DNA of 64,000 nucleotides from Fibrisoma montanum (GTDB taxonomy: Bacteria > Bacteroidota > Bacteroidia > Cytophagales > Spirosomataceae), in the NCBI RefSeq assembly GCF_003583365.1, contig NZ_QXED01000001.1, positions 186,001 to 250,000 of the forward strand. The letters run 5' to 3'. A program made the translations under genes and the position numbers. Positions 46,203-53,341 of this stretch are shown in pieces. Positions within the stretch are counted from its first letter, which is position 1. Each line of letters opens with the position of its first letter. Below the pieces are notes generated by a model. That model did no database searches. It worked only from the letters and a program-made list of their open reading frames with translations, and was not told the DNA's origin.

Positions 46203-46547
46203 ATGGATCCGATTGTTCAAATTACCGATTCTGAGGAAGTAATCGTCCTGCTTACCCTTCAATTCAGACCCGGTACTGCCGAAAAGGTATTGGCCAGTGT
46301 GGTGCCGAGTATCCGGCCTACGCGGGCGGAAGCGGGCAACAATGCGTTTCACGTATTCAACGTCAAGGGCAGCGCCGACAAGGTGGTCATTTTTGAGCGC
46401 TGGAAAAGCCAGTCTGCCTTAGAGGAGCACTGGAAGCAGCCGTACACGGAAGAAGCAATGGCACTATTTAGAGAGTATTTGGTCGAGCCGCTCTCTGATA
46501 CTAGAGACGTACTGTACCTCACGGATGTGATGAAACCGGGCGAATAA
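46203..46547 (+). CDS. ABM-domain protein (putative quinol monooxygenase)
   Basis: A 114-residue small protein of the antibiotic biosynthesis monooxygenase (dimeric alpha/beta barrel) superfamily: a beta strand VIVLLTLQFRPGTAEKVLASV, then NNAFHVFNVKGSADKVVIFERWKSQSALEEHWKQPY. Such proteins act as cofactor-free monooxygenases on quinols or are of unknown role. It precedes an AraC-type gene by 40 bp on the same strand. The substrate is unknown. Confidence 0.85.
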   Translation: MDPIVQITDSEEVIVLLTLQFRPGTAEKVLASVVPSIRPTRAEAGNNAFHVFNVKGSADKVVIFERWKSQSALEEHWKQPYTEEAMALFREYLVEPLSDTRDVLYLTDVMKPGE

Positions 46548-46586
46548 CTAACCAGCCATTGGCCTTGGCTAAATGACTATAACCGA

Positions 46587-47600
46587 ATGCCAGCCGACGC
46601 TACCATTTCCTCCGCTTCCGTAAAAGGGCTACTCTACGCCGTCACGCAGTGCGGGGCCGATGCCAAGGCGTTGAGCCAGGCTGCGGGCTTGGATAGTACC
46701 CTGTTGAAAGACCCTGATGGCCGGGTGCCGATGGCGACCATGCAGCGCCTGTGGGCGTTGGCTGTCCAGGCCACAAATGATCCGCACCTCGACCTACACC
46801 TGGCTGGGCATGTTCACCATAGCAGCTATGGGGTGCTGGCGTACGTACTCATGAATTGTCCTACAGTGGGCGCGGCTATTCACAAGTTGTGCCTGTATGG
46901 AGACATCGTTTGCAACGGCACGCGCATCAGCCTGCGCCACCGGGGAAACAGCGTGGAACTGGTCGTCGACATAACCAGTCCCACAATTGTGTACCCCCAC
47001 TTTGTGCTCAACTCCGAGCTATCCATTTACCTGCATATGCTACGGGGGCTGAGTGGGCAATGGTTCGACCTCGAAGCGGTATACTTAGCCTACCCCGCTC
47101 CGGCTAATACCCGCGAGCACGAACGCGTTTTCTCACCGGCCCCCGTGCAGTTTGACTCCCCCTACTCGGCGCTGCGCCTGCCAGCTACTGTGTTAGCGCT
47201 CCCCATTCCTACTGCCGACCCGCAGCTACTGGCGATGCTCGAGCCACATGCCGCTGCCCTGCTGGAGCGTCTACACGAACGGCCCGCTCTTGCCGACCGC
47301 GTACGACACGAGTTGTTGCGCCTGTTAGTCCAGTCGGCACCCACCCTCGAAGCCGTGGCCAGGGCTCTGAGCCTGAGCCCCCGCACGCTTCAATTGCAAC
47401 TGCGTCAGGACGGCCACAGCTATCAGCAACTGCTCGACGAGGTACGCCGTGAGTTAGCTGAAGACCACCTGCGCGCCCACATCCTGAGCATCAAAGACAT
47501 TGCTTTCCTGCTGGGTTTCGCCGAGCCGGGTGTGTTTATCCGGGCGTTTCGTCGCTGGACGGGCCAGACACCCGGTATGTTCCGCCGGGGAACGGGATAG
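46587..47600 (+). CDS. AraC-family regulator with Arabinose_bd-type N-terminal domain
   Basis: A 337-residue regulator of the OruR/ArgR-like AraC subgroup: an N-terminal sensing domain (VPMATMQRLWALAVQATNDPHLDLHLA split over residues 48-75, GVLAYVLMNCPTVGAAIHKLCLY) and a C-terminal HTH pair (TLEAVARALSLSPRTLQLQL and ISIKDIAFLLGFAEPGVFIRAFRRWTGQTP type). It probably senses a small molecule and controls the neighbouring ABM gene, the reductases or both. GC-rich codon use, like the host. Confidence 0.9.
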   Translation: MPADATISSASVKGLLYAVTQCGADAKALSQAAGLDSTLLKDPDGRVPMATMQRLWALAVQATNDPHLDLHLAGHVHHSSYGVLAYVLMNCPTVGAAIHKLCLYGDIVCNGTRISLRHRGNSVELVVDITSPTIVYPHFVLNSELSIYLHMLRGLSGQWFDLEAVYLAYPAPANTREHERVFSPAPVQFDSPYSALRLPATVLALPIPTADPQLLAMLEPHAAALLERLHERPALADRVRHELLRLLVQSAPTLEAVARALSLSPRTLQLQLRQDGHSYQQLLDEVRRELAEDHLRAHILSIKDIAFLLGFAEPGVFIRAFRRWTGQTPGMFRRGTG

Positions 47601-47798
47601 CCGTGCCAGGCACATGGGCAAAGGGCTGACCGCAACGTGGCCATGTGTGGCGCAACCAACTAACGCAGCAGATTCATTGAAGTGCTTTTTTGATGCCTTG
47701 CGCGAAAAGTCAATCCGATTTTCGGAATCGGTTTATACGCCAGCCACTAGCGCACATTAATTTTGCAACATATTAACGCCCGCTGGGTAACTACCACC

Positions 47799-48449
47799 AT
47801 GTTTTTAGGTCATTTCGGAGTCGGTCTGGGGACCAAGCCCCTCCAACCACGCGTATCGCTGGGCACCTTGTTTCTGGCGACCCAGCTGGCTGATTTACTG
47901 TGGCCTACCCTGTTGCTACTGGGCGTAGAGCGCGTCGAAATTCGTCCCGGTTTGCTGGCAGCTTCGCCCCTTGACTTCGTGTATTATCCCTTTTCGCACA
48001 GTCTGCTGGCGGAAGTGGTATTAGGGATAGCATTGGGCCTGGCCTATGGCCTGATTCGGCGTAACTGGCTGGAAGCCCTGCTGGTGGGCCTGCTAGTGCC
48101 CAGTCACTGGCTGCTCGACCTGATCATGCACCGGCCCGATCTGCCCCTTTACTTTGGCCAATCCCCTAAAGCCGGACTCGGTCTGTGGGGAAATCTGCCC
48201 GCTACGCTACTACTCGAACTGGGCTCGCTGGCAGTCGGCCTATGGGTATACCTGCGCCACACCCGGGCGCGTAACCGCACCGGTCGATTCGCACTCTGGG
48301 GAATGATCGCCTTTTTAGTGCTCGTTTATGTGGGCGGTGCTCTGGGCCCGGCCCCGGCTAGTGTAGCGGCCCTAGCCTGGAGCGCTCAAATATTATGGCT
48401 GGTCGTGGCCCTTGGCTACTGGGTCGATGCGAATCGAGAGTCTGTATAG
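47799..48449 (+). CDS. integral membrane protein of unknown function
   Basis: A 216-residue membrane protein with about six helices, started at the ATG at 47799 (a TTG extension to 47763 is unlikely). Histidines and an Asp sit in HFGVGLG, YPFSHSLLAE and PSHWLLDLIMHRPDLP, a spacing that recalls the YdjM-type membrane metal-dependent hydrolases, but the match is weak. It is the last intact gene before the C-terminal Rpn fragment; about 230 bp after it hold nothing that I recognise. Confidence 0.7.
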   Translation: MFLGHFGVGLGTKPLQPRVSLGTLFLATQLADLLWPTLLLLGVERVEIRPGLLAASPLDFVYYPFSHSLLAEVVLGIALGLAYGLIRRNWLEALLVGLLVPSHWLLDLIMHRPDLPLYFGQSPKAGLGLWGNLPATLLLELGSLAVGLWVYLRHTRARNRTGRFALWGMIAFLVLVYVGGALGPAPASVAALAWSAQILWLVVALGYWVDANRESV

Positions 48450-48677
48450 GAAACTGTAGGCGGAGCACGTCCGATCCTACTTCAGGGAGGATGGTAGCCA
48501 AGTGGACTTGCCATCTTTCACTGGGCAGAAAAGCTAAGAAACATGATCGTGGAGATAAGTCCTGAAAAGCTAGTTCAATCAGAGACTTGTTAATCCTATG
48601 TCTGTAAGAATCTCTTAATACGCTCCTTTTCGCGAGACTACCTCCTGATTGATTGTAGGTTTTTGTTGCTATGTTAA

Positions 48678-49044
48678 TGTCGGGAACAACGCTTACTCCG
48701 CGTCATCAAGGAATTTGAACAAGCTATCAGGCAACTGGTCGACTCCATTGATAGACAAACGTTTATCCAGACAGCCGTGGTCTATTTAAGTTGGTCCAGC
48801 GACTTGATAACGCACGAACTAGTAGCTATTTTTCGTAATGTTTCGACTAAATCAGGAGAGTTAGCCATGTCAGCTGCAGAAGCCTGAATTAATGAAGGTG
48901 TTAAAAAAAGGCCTCGAAAAAGCCGTTAAAAGAATGCTCAAGCTTGGCATGAGTCCGGAACCCATTGCTCCTGCGCTTGAGCTGTCACTGCCGGACGTTC
49001 ACCGGCTTATGAAGCAACTTCAGACGAATAAACAATACGAGTAG
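48678..49044 (+). pseudogene. Rpn/PD-(D/E)XK transposase-like gene, C-terminal part
   Basis: Reading from about 48678 gives REQRLLRVIKEFEQAIRQLV, then FIQTAVVYLSWSSDLITHEL, AIFRNVSTKSGELAMSAAEA, a stop (TGA at 48885) and, after a frameshift, KGLEKAVKRMLKLGMSPEPI with LELSLPDVHRLMKQ up to TAG at 49042. This is the C-terminal region of the Rpn/transposase_31 family (oligomer helix followed by the degenerate LGM-type motif). A stop codon lies just upstream (TAA at 48675) and there is no start, so it is a fragment. It continues where the N-terminal fragment at 38.1-38.66 kb leaves off. Confidence 0.78.
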
Positions 49045-49060
49045 CTGGGTACTCGTATTG
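49033..49060. repeat. hairpin over the end of the Rpn fragment
   Basis: An 11-bp perfect stem (CAATACGAGTA and complement) with a six-base loop. The left arm contains the last codons and part of the stop codon of the Rpn C-terminal fragment. It is directly followed by a second, longer hairpin. Confidence 0.5.
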
Positions 49061-49101
49061 GGCATCGGCCAACTGACTGTGCTTTTCAGTTGGCCGATGC
49101 C
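49061..49101. terminator. strong hairpin before the GreA-like gene
   Basis: A perfect 16-bp stem (GGCATCGGCCAACTGA and complement) with a nine-base loop, two bases beyond the end of the GreA-like gene on the minus strand. It is well placed as the terminator for that gene and for the former Rpn gene on the plus strand, although T tracts are short. Confidence 0.65.
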
Positions 49102-49102
49102 G

Positions 49103-49564
49103 TTAATGTACGTCCACAATTCGGTAGCTTACCGAATTAAATGTAAACTCATCGCCGGTTGTTTTGCCTATCAGTTTACTCCCGATGGGTGAGGCTGGGG
49201 AAATCGCAAAGTAATCAACGCCGTCTAGGGTTAGCTTTCCGGCACTAATGCTCAGGAAGAATGAACCTCGACTAGTCGTTACCAGGCTGCCCGACTGAAC
49301 GGTTGCATACGTTTTGTCGACCGAAAGCTGCTCCAGTTCTTTCTTCACCTTCATTGCCTCGGCCAGTTGCTGGGCATGGCGGTCGCGTTCGATCTGGGCC
49401 ATCGCCCGGCCGGTTTCATACTTATCGCCGGCGCTGCTTTTCGATTCGGAATTGGCTGACTCCTGTGCCGCTTCCATGGCTTTCCGGGCCGTATCAACGC
49501 GTTGCTGAACGTATGCCCGGCACTGATCAACTAAGCGTACTTTAATCGCGTGCGCGTCGGTCAT
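49103..49564 (-). CDS. GreA/GreB-like C-terminal domain protein
   Basis: A 153-residue protein with an N-terminal helical, Lys/Glu/Ala-rich coiled-coil region and a C-terminal FKBP-like GreA/GreB domain (YFAISPASPIGSKLIGKTTGDEFTF, compare SPLGxALLGKxxGD in GreA). The N-terminal hairpin lacks the usual acidic tip that I would expect in a true GreA, so it may bind RNA polymerase without full cleavage activity. Such genes are often misnamed in databases. It follows the GMC oxidoreductase gene with one base between them on the minus strand. Confidence 0.7.
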   Translation of the reverse strand: MTDAHAIKVRLVDQCRAYVQQRVDTARKAMEAAQESANSESKSSAGDKYETGRAMAQIERDRHAQQLAEAMKVKKELEQLSVDKTYATVQSGSLVTTSRGSFFLSISAGKLTLDGVDYFAISPASPIGSKLIGKTTGDEFTFNSVSYRIVDVH

Positions 49565-49565
49565 G

Positions 49566-51278
49566 CTACAAATTCTTCTTTTTTAACTCCGATACGGCAT
49601 AGTCGGCCGCCCGGGCGGTCAGCGCCATGAACGTAATCGACGGGTTCTGCGTCCCGGTCGAGGTCATTGCCGCGCCATCCGTCACAAATACGTTCTTGAC
49701 CAGATGAAGCTGGTTGTGACCATTCAGCAACGATGTTTTCGGATCACGACCCATTCGAACGCCCCCCATTTCATGAATATCAAGGCCGGGATTCCGATGA
49801 TCGTCGTACGGGCTAATGGTTTTGCACCCCGCTTTTTCCAGCATGTCGGCGCCCTGCTCCAGAAAATCCTTCATAGATTTCACGTCGTTGTCGTCGTAAC
49901 CAACCGACGTAACCAGTTGCGGAATGCCCCACGAGTCTTTTTGATCCTTGCTGAGCCGAACGTGATTATCGTACTTCGGAATGGTTTCGCCCTGCATCAT
50001 CATGTAGACGTGCCAGCCACCCGGATCGCTTAACTTATCCTTGAATTCGGCCCCGAATCCTTCCGTACCCGCGCCCCGCTGCCAACCCGACCGCGATGCG
50101 CTGAACGCCACCATATAGCCACGCTGGAAGTCCATTTCCTGCTTCTGCACGTTCCGGAAATTCGGCATGAACGCCGTCGTTGGCCGACGACCATAGAAGT
50201 AACCATCCGGGAATCCGTCATACGTAGCGTTCAGGCTTCCCCGGTAGTTGTGAAAGGCAACATAATGGCCCAGTAAGCCGCTATCGTTACCAAGGCCGTT
50301 GGGAAAGCGTTTTGAGGTCGAATTCAGTAAAATCAGATTTGTGTTGAGACAGGCAGCATTGACAAAAATAACGCGGGCGTAGTATTCGGTCATCTGCTTT
50401 GTGTTAGTATCAACAACCCGGACGCCCGTCGCTTTCCCCTTGGCATCGTCGTAAATGATGGAATGCACCACCGAGAACGGACGTAAGGTCAGGTTGCCGG
50501 TCTTTGCCGCCCAGGGCAACGTCGACGAATTCGAACTGAAATAGCCACCATACGGGCAACCCCGGTAGCAGAGATGCCGGGCCTGACACTGAGCCCGGCC
50601 CTGATCGTAGTGAATCTGCTGCGGCTCCGTCAGGTGCGCGCACCGGCCAATAATGACATGTCGATCCCTGTAGCTTTCGGCCACCCGTTTCTGAATGTGC
50701 TTCTCCAGACAGTTCAGTTCCCACGGCTTCAGAAACTCGCCGTCGGGTAGGGTTTCAAGTCCGTCTTTATTGCCACTGATGCCGACAAATTTCTCAACGT
50801 GGCTGTACCAGGGCGCAATATCCTCGTAGCGAATCGGCCAGTCGACCGCAATGCCGTCGCGGGCGTTGGCTTCAAAATCGAACCGACTCCACCGCTGGGT
50901 TTGCCGGGCCCAGATCAGCGATTTACCACCAACCTGATAGCCCCGAATCCAGTCGAATGGCTTCTCCTGCACGTAGGGATGTTCGGCATCCTTCACAAAA
51001 TACTGCTTCGTTCCTTCGTCCAGGGCATAACACTTAGTGGCAATGGGGTTCTCCTGATCGAAGGCATCGGGCATTCGGTTGCGGTGCGGAAAATCCCAGG
51101 GATTGAGCGTAGCCGATGGGTAATCAACGATGTGCCGCACATCCCGCCCGCGCTCCAGCACCAGGGTTTTCAAGCCTTTTTCGCAGAGCTCTTTGGCCGC
51201 CCATCCCCCACTGATGCCCGATCCGATCACAATGGCGTCGTAGGATCGAACTGCTTTTGCGTCGCCGATGATGTTCAT
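49566..51278 (-). CDS. GMC-family FAD oxidoreductase
   Basis: A 570-residue flavoenzyme, started at the ATG at 51278 (a longer frame to 51314 exists). The FAD-binding Rossmann motif is YDAIVIGSGISGGWAAKEL near the N-terminus, followed by TLVLERGRDV. Other GMC features are YQVGGKSLIWARQTQRW, a Cys-rich patch (CQARHLCYRGCPYGGYF) and the C-terminal IHEMGGVRMGRDPKTS and FVTDGAAMTSTGTQNPSITFMALTARA. This is the gluconate 2-dehydrogenase-type large subunit group. The small subunit gene usually found beside it is absent here, so the electron acceptor is open. No twin-arginine signal is evident. Confidence 0.9.
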   Translation of the reverse strand: MNIIGDAKAVRSYDAIVIGSGISGGWAAKELCEKGLKTLVLERGRDVRHIVDYPSATLNPWDFPHRNRMPDAFDQENPIATKCYALDEGTKQYFVKDAEHPYVQEKPFDWIRGYQVGGKSLIWARQTQRWSRFDFEANARDGIAVDWPIRYEDIAPWYSHVEKFVGISGNKDGLETLPDGEFLKPWELNCLEKHIQKRVAESYRDRHVIIGRCAHLTEPQQIHYDQGRAQCQARHLCYRGCPYGGYFSSNSSTLPWAAKTGNLTLRPFSVVHSIIYDDAKGKATGVRVVDTNTKQMTEYYARVIFVNAACLNTNLILLNSTSKRFPNGLGNDSGLLGHYVAFHNYRGSLNATYDGFPDGYFYGRRPTTAFMPNFRNVQKQEMDFQRGYMVAFSASRSGWQRGAGTEGFGAEFKDKLSDPGGWHVYMMMQGETIPKYDNHVRLSKDQKDSWGIPQLVTSVGYDDNDVKSMKDFLEQGADMLEKAGCKTISPYDDHRNPGLDIHEMGGVRMGRDPKTSLLNGHNQLHLVKNVFVTDGAAMTSTGTQNPSITFMALTARAADYAVSELKKKNL

Positions 51279-51427
51279 AATCAAAAAAACAGGATGCCGT
51301 TGAAACAGGAACAATCGACAAGTTACGACGAAACCGGCACAAAATAATTCACTACCAAATCAATAGATTTCTGCAAACAACCGCCCTCGCTTTTGGCTTA
51401 ACCAAGGGAATAATTCAAAGTGACGTT

Positions 51428-52282
51428 ATGGAAACCCAAATTCCACCTCAGCATCAGGACGTTCAGCCGGGTATACAGGCCGAACTGGTGCCTCAGCCCA
51501 AAATAATCCGTCCCAACTACCGAGGAACCGGTAAACTTAAAGGGAAAGTGGCGCTCATCACCGGGGGCGACAGTGGCATTGGCCAGGCTGTAGCCGTACA
51601 TTTTGCCCGCGAAGGGGCCGACATAGCCATCGTTTATACGGAGCGCGAAGAAGTAGACGCCCAGCAGACCAAAGAACTGATTGAAGCCGAGGGCCGTCAG
51701 ATTCTGCTGATTCCGGGCGACCTCCGCAGCCAGGCGTTCTGCGAAGAAGCCGTGGAACGAACCGTTGGAAAGTTCGGGAAGCTAAACATTCTGGTCAATA
51801 ACGCAGCGCTGCAGCTTCAGCACAAGTACTTTGAAGAGATGCAGGACGAGGACCTGGTCAAAACGTTCGAAACCAACATCTACTCGATTTTTCGGGTAAC
51901 GAAGGCGGCCCTCAACCATCTCCACGAAGGGGATAGTATCATCAATACGACGTCTGTTACGGCCTATCAGGGTCGGGCTGACCTGCCGGAGTACTCATCG
52001 ACAAAAGGTGCTATTATGGCCTTCACCCGGGCACTGGCCGGCAATCTGGCGCAGAAAAAAATCCGGGTTAACGGCGTGGCACCCGGCCCGATCTGGACAC
52101 CCCTGAATCCAGCTTCGGTGTCGGCCAAAGAGGTGGCTATGTTCGGAAAGGACGTACCCATGAAGCGCCCCGGTCAGCCGGCCGAAGTAGCTCCGGCTTA
52201 CGTGTATCTGGCCTCAGATGACGCTTCGTACGTGACCGGTCAGGTTGTTCACCCCAACGGCGGCACGGTTGTAAACGGATAA
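51428..52282 (+). CDS. short-chain dehydrogenase with N-terminal extension (YhxC-type)
   Basis: A 284-residue SDR oxidoreductase. An N-terminal extension of about 40 residues (PPQHQDVQPGIQAELVPQP, GTGKLKGK) precedes the Rossmann motif TGGDSGIGQAV. Then come the NNAA motif (ILVNNAALQ), a serine in INTTSVTAYQG, the Tyr-x-x-x-Lys pair in YSSTKGAIM and the C-terminal VTGQVVHPNGGTVVNG. These extended SDRs are often general-stress or glucose-1-dehydrogenase-like enzymes. It is a tandem paralogue of the next gene (about 80 bp apart). Confidence 0.93.
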   Translation: METQIPPQHQDVQPGIQAELVPQPKIIRPNYRGTGKLKGKVALITGGDSGIGQAVAVHFAREGADIAIVYTEREEVDAQQTKELIEAEGRQILLIPGDLRSQAFCEEAVERTVGKFGKLNILVNNAALQLQHKYFEEMQDEDLVKTFETNIYSIFRVTKAALNHLHEGDSIINTTSVTAYQGRADLPEYSSTKGAIMAFTRALAGNLAQKKIRVNGVAPGPIWTPLNPASVSAKEVAMFGKDVPMKRPGQPAEVAPAYVYLASDDASYVTGQVVHPNGGTVVNG

Positions 52283-52363
52283 CCCAGTCAGGTTTCGACA
52301 TAGCGTTTTAGCCTACCGGCTAGCCGTTTGACCGAAACCCGTAAACAGAAAACTTTATACGTT

Positions 52364-53227
52364 ATGGAACAGATGGAAATGGAGATTCCGGCGCAGAAAC
52401 AGGACGCCCAGCCCGGAATCGAATCGCAGATGGACCCGCAGCCGATCTACATCCGCGACGATTATCAGGGATCAGGTAAGCTGCAGGGCAAACTGGCCTT
52501 GATTACCGGGGGCGACAGCGGTATTGGCCGGGCTGTGGCCGTGCATTTTGCCCGCGAAGGAGCCGATATAGCCATCATTTACCACCCTCGGGAGGAAGAA
52601 GACGCGCAGAAAACCAGACAGCTGATTGAAGCGGAAGGGCGTAAGAGCATGCTGCTTCCGGGCGATCTGCGCAGCCTGTCGTTCATCAAAGAGTCCGTCG
52701 GTAAAGTCATCAGCGAGTTCAGACGAATCAATATCCTGGTCAACAACGCAGCCGTTCAGTACCCGCAGAAAGAACTGACCGACATTAAGGACGAGGACAT
52801 GGTTGCTACGTTCGAAACAAACATCCTGGCGATGTTCCGGCTGACAAAAACGGCGCTGCACCACATGAGCGAAGGTGATTGCATTATCAACACGACATCC
52901 ATTACGTCGTACCGGGGCAGCGAAACCCTGCTCGACTACTCCTCTACAAAAGGAGCGATCACGGCCTTCACGCGGTCGTTGTCGCAGCATCTGGTCGACC
53001 GGGGTATCCGGGTGAATGCAGTAGCCCCCGGCCCCATCTGGACTCCGCTGATTGTAGCGTCTTTTGACCCGGAACGCGTAGCTAATTTCGGCAAAAACAC
53101 GCCTATGGAACGGCCCGGCCAACCAGCCGAAGTCGCCCCGGCATACGTTTTCCTGGCCTCGGAGGATGCCTCCTACGTAACAGGGCAGGTAATGCACGTA
53201 AACGGTGGGGAGATCATCAACTCCTGA
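52364..53227 (+). CDS. short-chain dehydrogenase with N-terminal extension, tandem paralogue
   Basis: A 287-residue SDR starting at the ATG at 52364 (a TTG frame to 52328 adds only 12 residues). It repeats the layout of the upstream gene: extension (PAQKQDAQPGIESQMDPQP), GGDSGIGRAV, ILVNNAAVQ, INTTSITSYRG, YSSTKGAIT and VTGQVMHVNGGEIINS. The two share most motifs but differ in many residues, so the duplication is not recent. A terminator-like hairpin 80 bp downstream ends the transcript. Confidence 0.93.
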   Translation: MEQMEMEIPAQKQDAQPGIESQMDPQPIYIRDDYQGSGKLQGKLALITGGDSGIGRAVAVHFAREGADIAIIYHPREEEDAQKTRQLIEAEGRKSMLLPGDLRSLSFIKESVGKVISEFRRINILVNNAAVQYPQKELTDIKDEDMVATFETNILAMFRLTKTALHHMSEGDCIINTTSITSYRGSETLLDYSSTKGAITAFTRSLSQHLVDRGIRVNAVAPGPIWTPLIVASFDPERVANFGKNTPMERPGQPAEVAPAYVFLASEDASYVTGQVMHVNGGEIINS

Positions 53228-53279
53228 GGTCAATACAGTGTCGCCGATACGTGCACTTATGACAGCTGTTGCGTAGCAT

Positions 53280-53299
53280 TAAACAGGCGAACCTGTTTA
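53280..53299. promoter_or_regulatory. palindrome upstream of the P450 gene, possible operator
   Basis: An 8-bp perfect inverted repeat (TAAACAGG-CGAA-CCTGTTTA) lies 43 bp before the P450 start codon. It overlaps a sequence close to the Bacteroidota -7 consensus (TATCTTTA at 53298-53305; consensus TAnnTTTG), so a repressor bound here could block a P450 promoter. No clear -33 TTTG is visible. Confidence 0.35.
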
Positions 53300-53308
53300 T
53301 CTTTACAA

Positions 53309-53341
53309 CCGTCCGGTCCTGTTTGACCGGGCGGTTTTTTT
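53309..53341 (+). terminator. terminator-like hairpin abutting the P450 start codon
   Basis: A 10-bp GC-rich stem (CCGTCCGGTC and GACCGGGCGG, one T-G pair) with a six-base loop is followed by seven T's that end exactly one base before the P450 ATG at 53342. It looks like a normal terminator for the SDR genes, but it also forms the immediate leader of the P450 gene. Confidence 0.8.

Larger units (their letters stand above)
38659..48677. mobile_element. putative 10-kb insertion splitting the Rpn-like gene
   Basis: The left flank is the N-terminal two thirds of an Rpn-family gene, the right flank is the C-terminal third of the same family in the same orientation, and the halves join with little missing: about 186 plus 122 codons, near the usual length of about 300. 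The segment between holds a serine recombinase, a YhcG nuclease and metabolic and regulatory genes, and its first 4 kb is clearly AT-richer than the surroundings. Short TTAA-containing pieces occur at both edges (38653-38658 and about 48674-48679), too little to call a target duplication. No terminal inverted repeats were found by eye. Confidence 0.45.

Noticed and set aside
49103-49564. Calling this gene a true greA transcription factor
   Set aside because: Only the C-terminal Gre-type domain is clear; the N-terminal coiled coil lacks the acidic tip that I expect for transcript cleavage.
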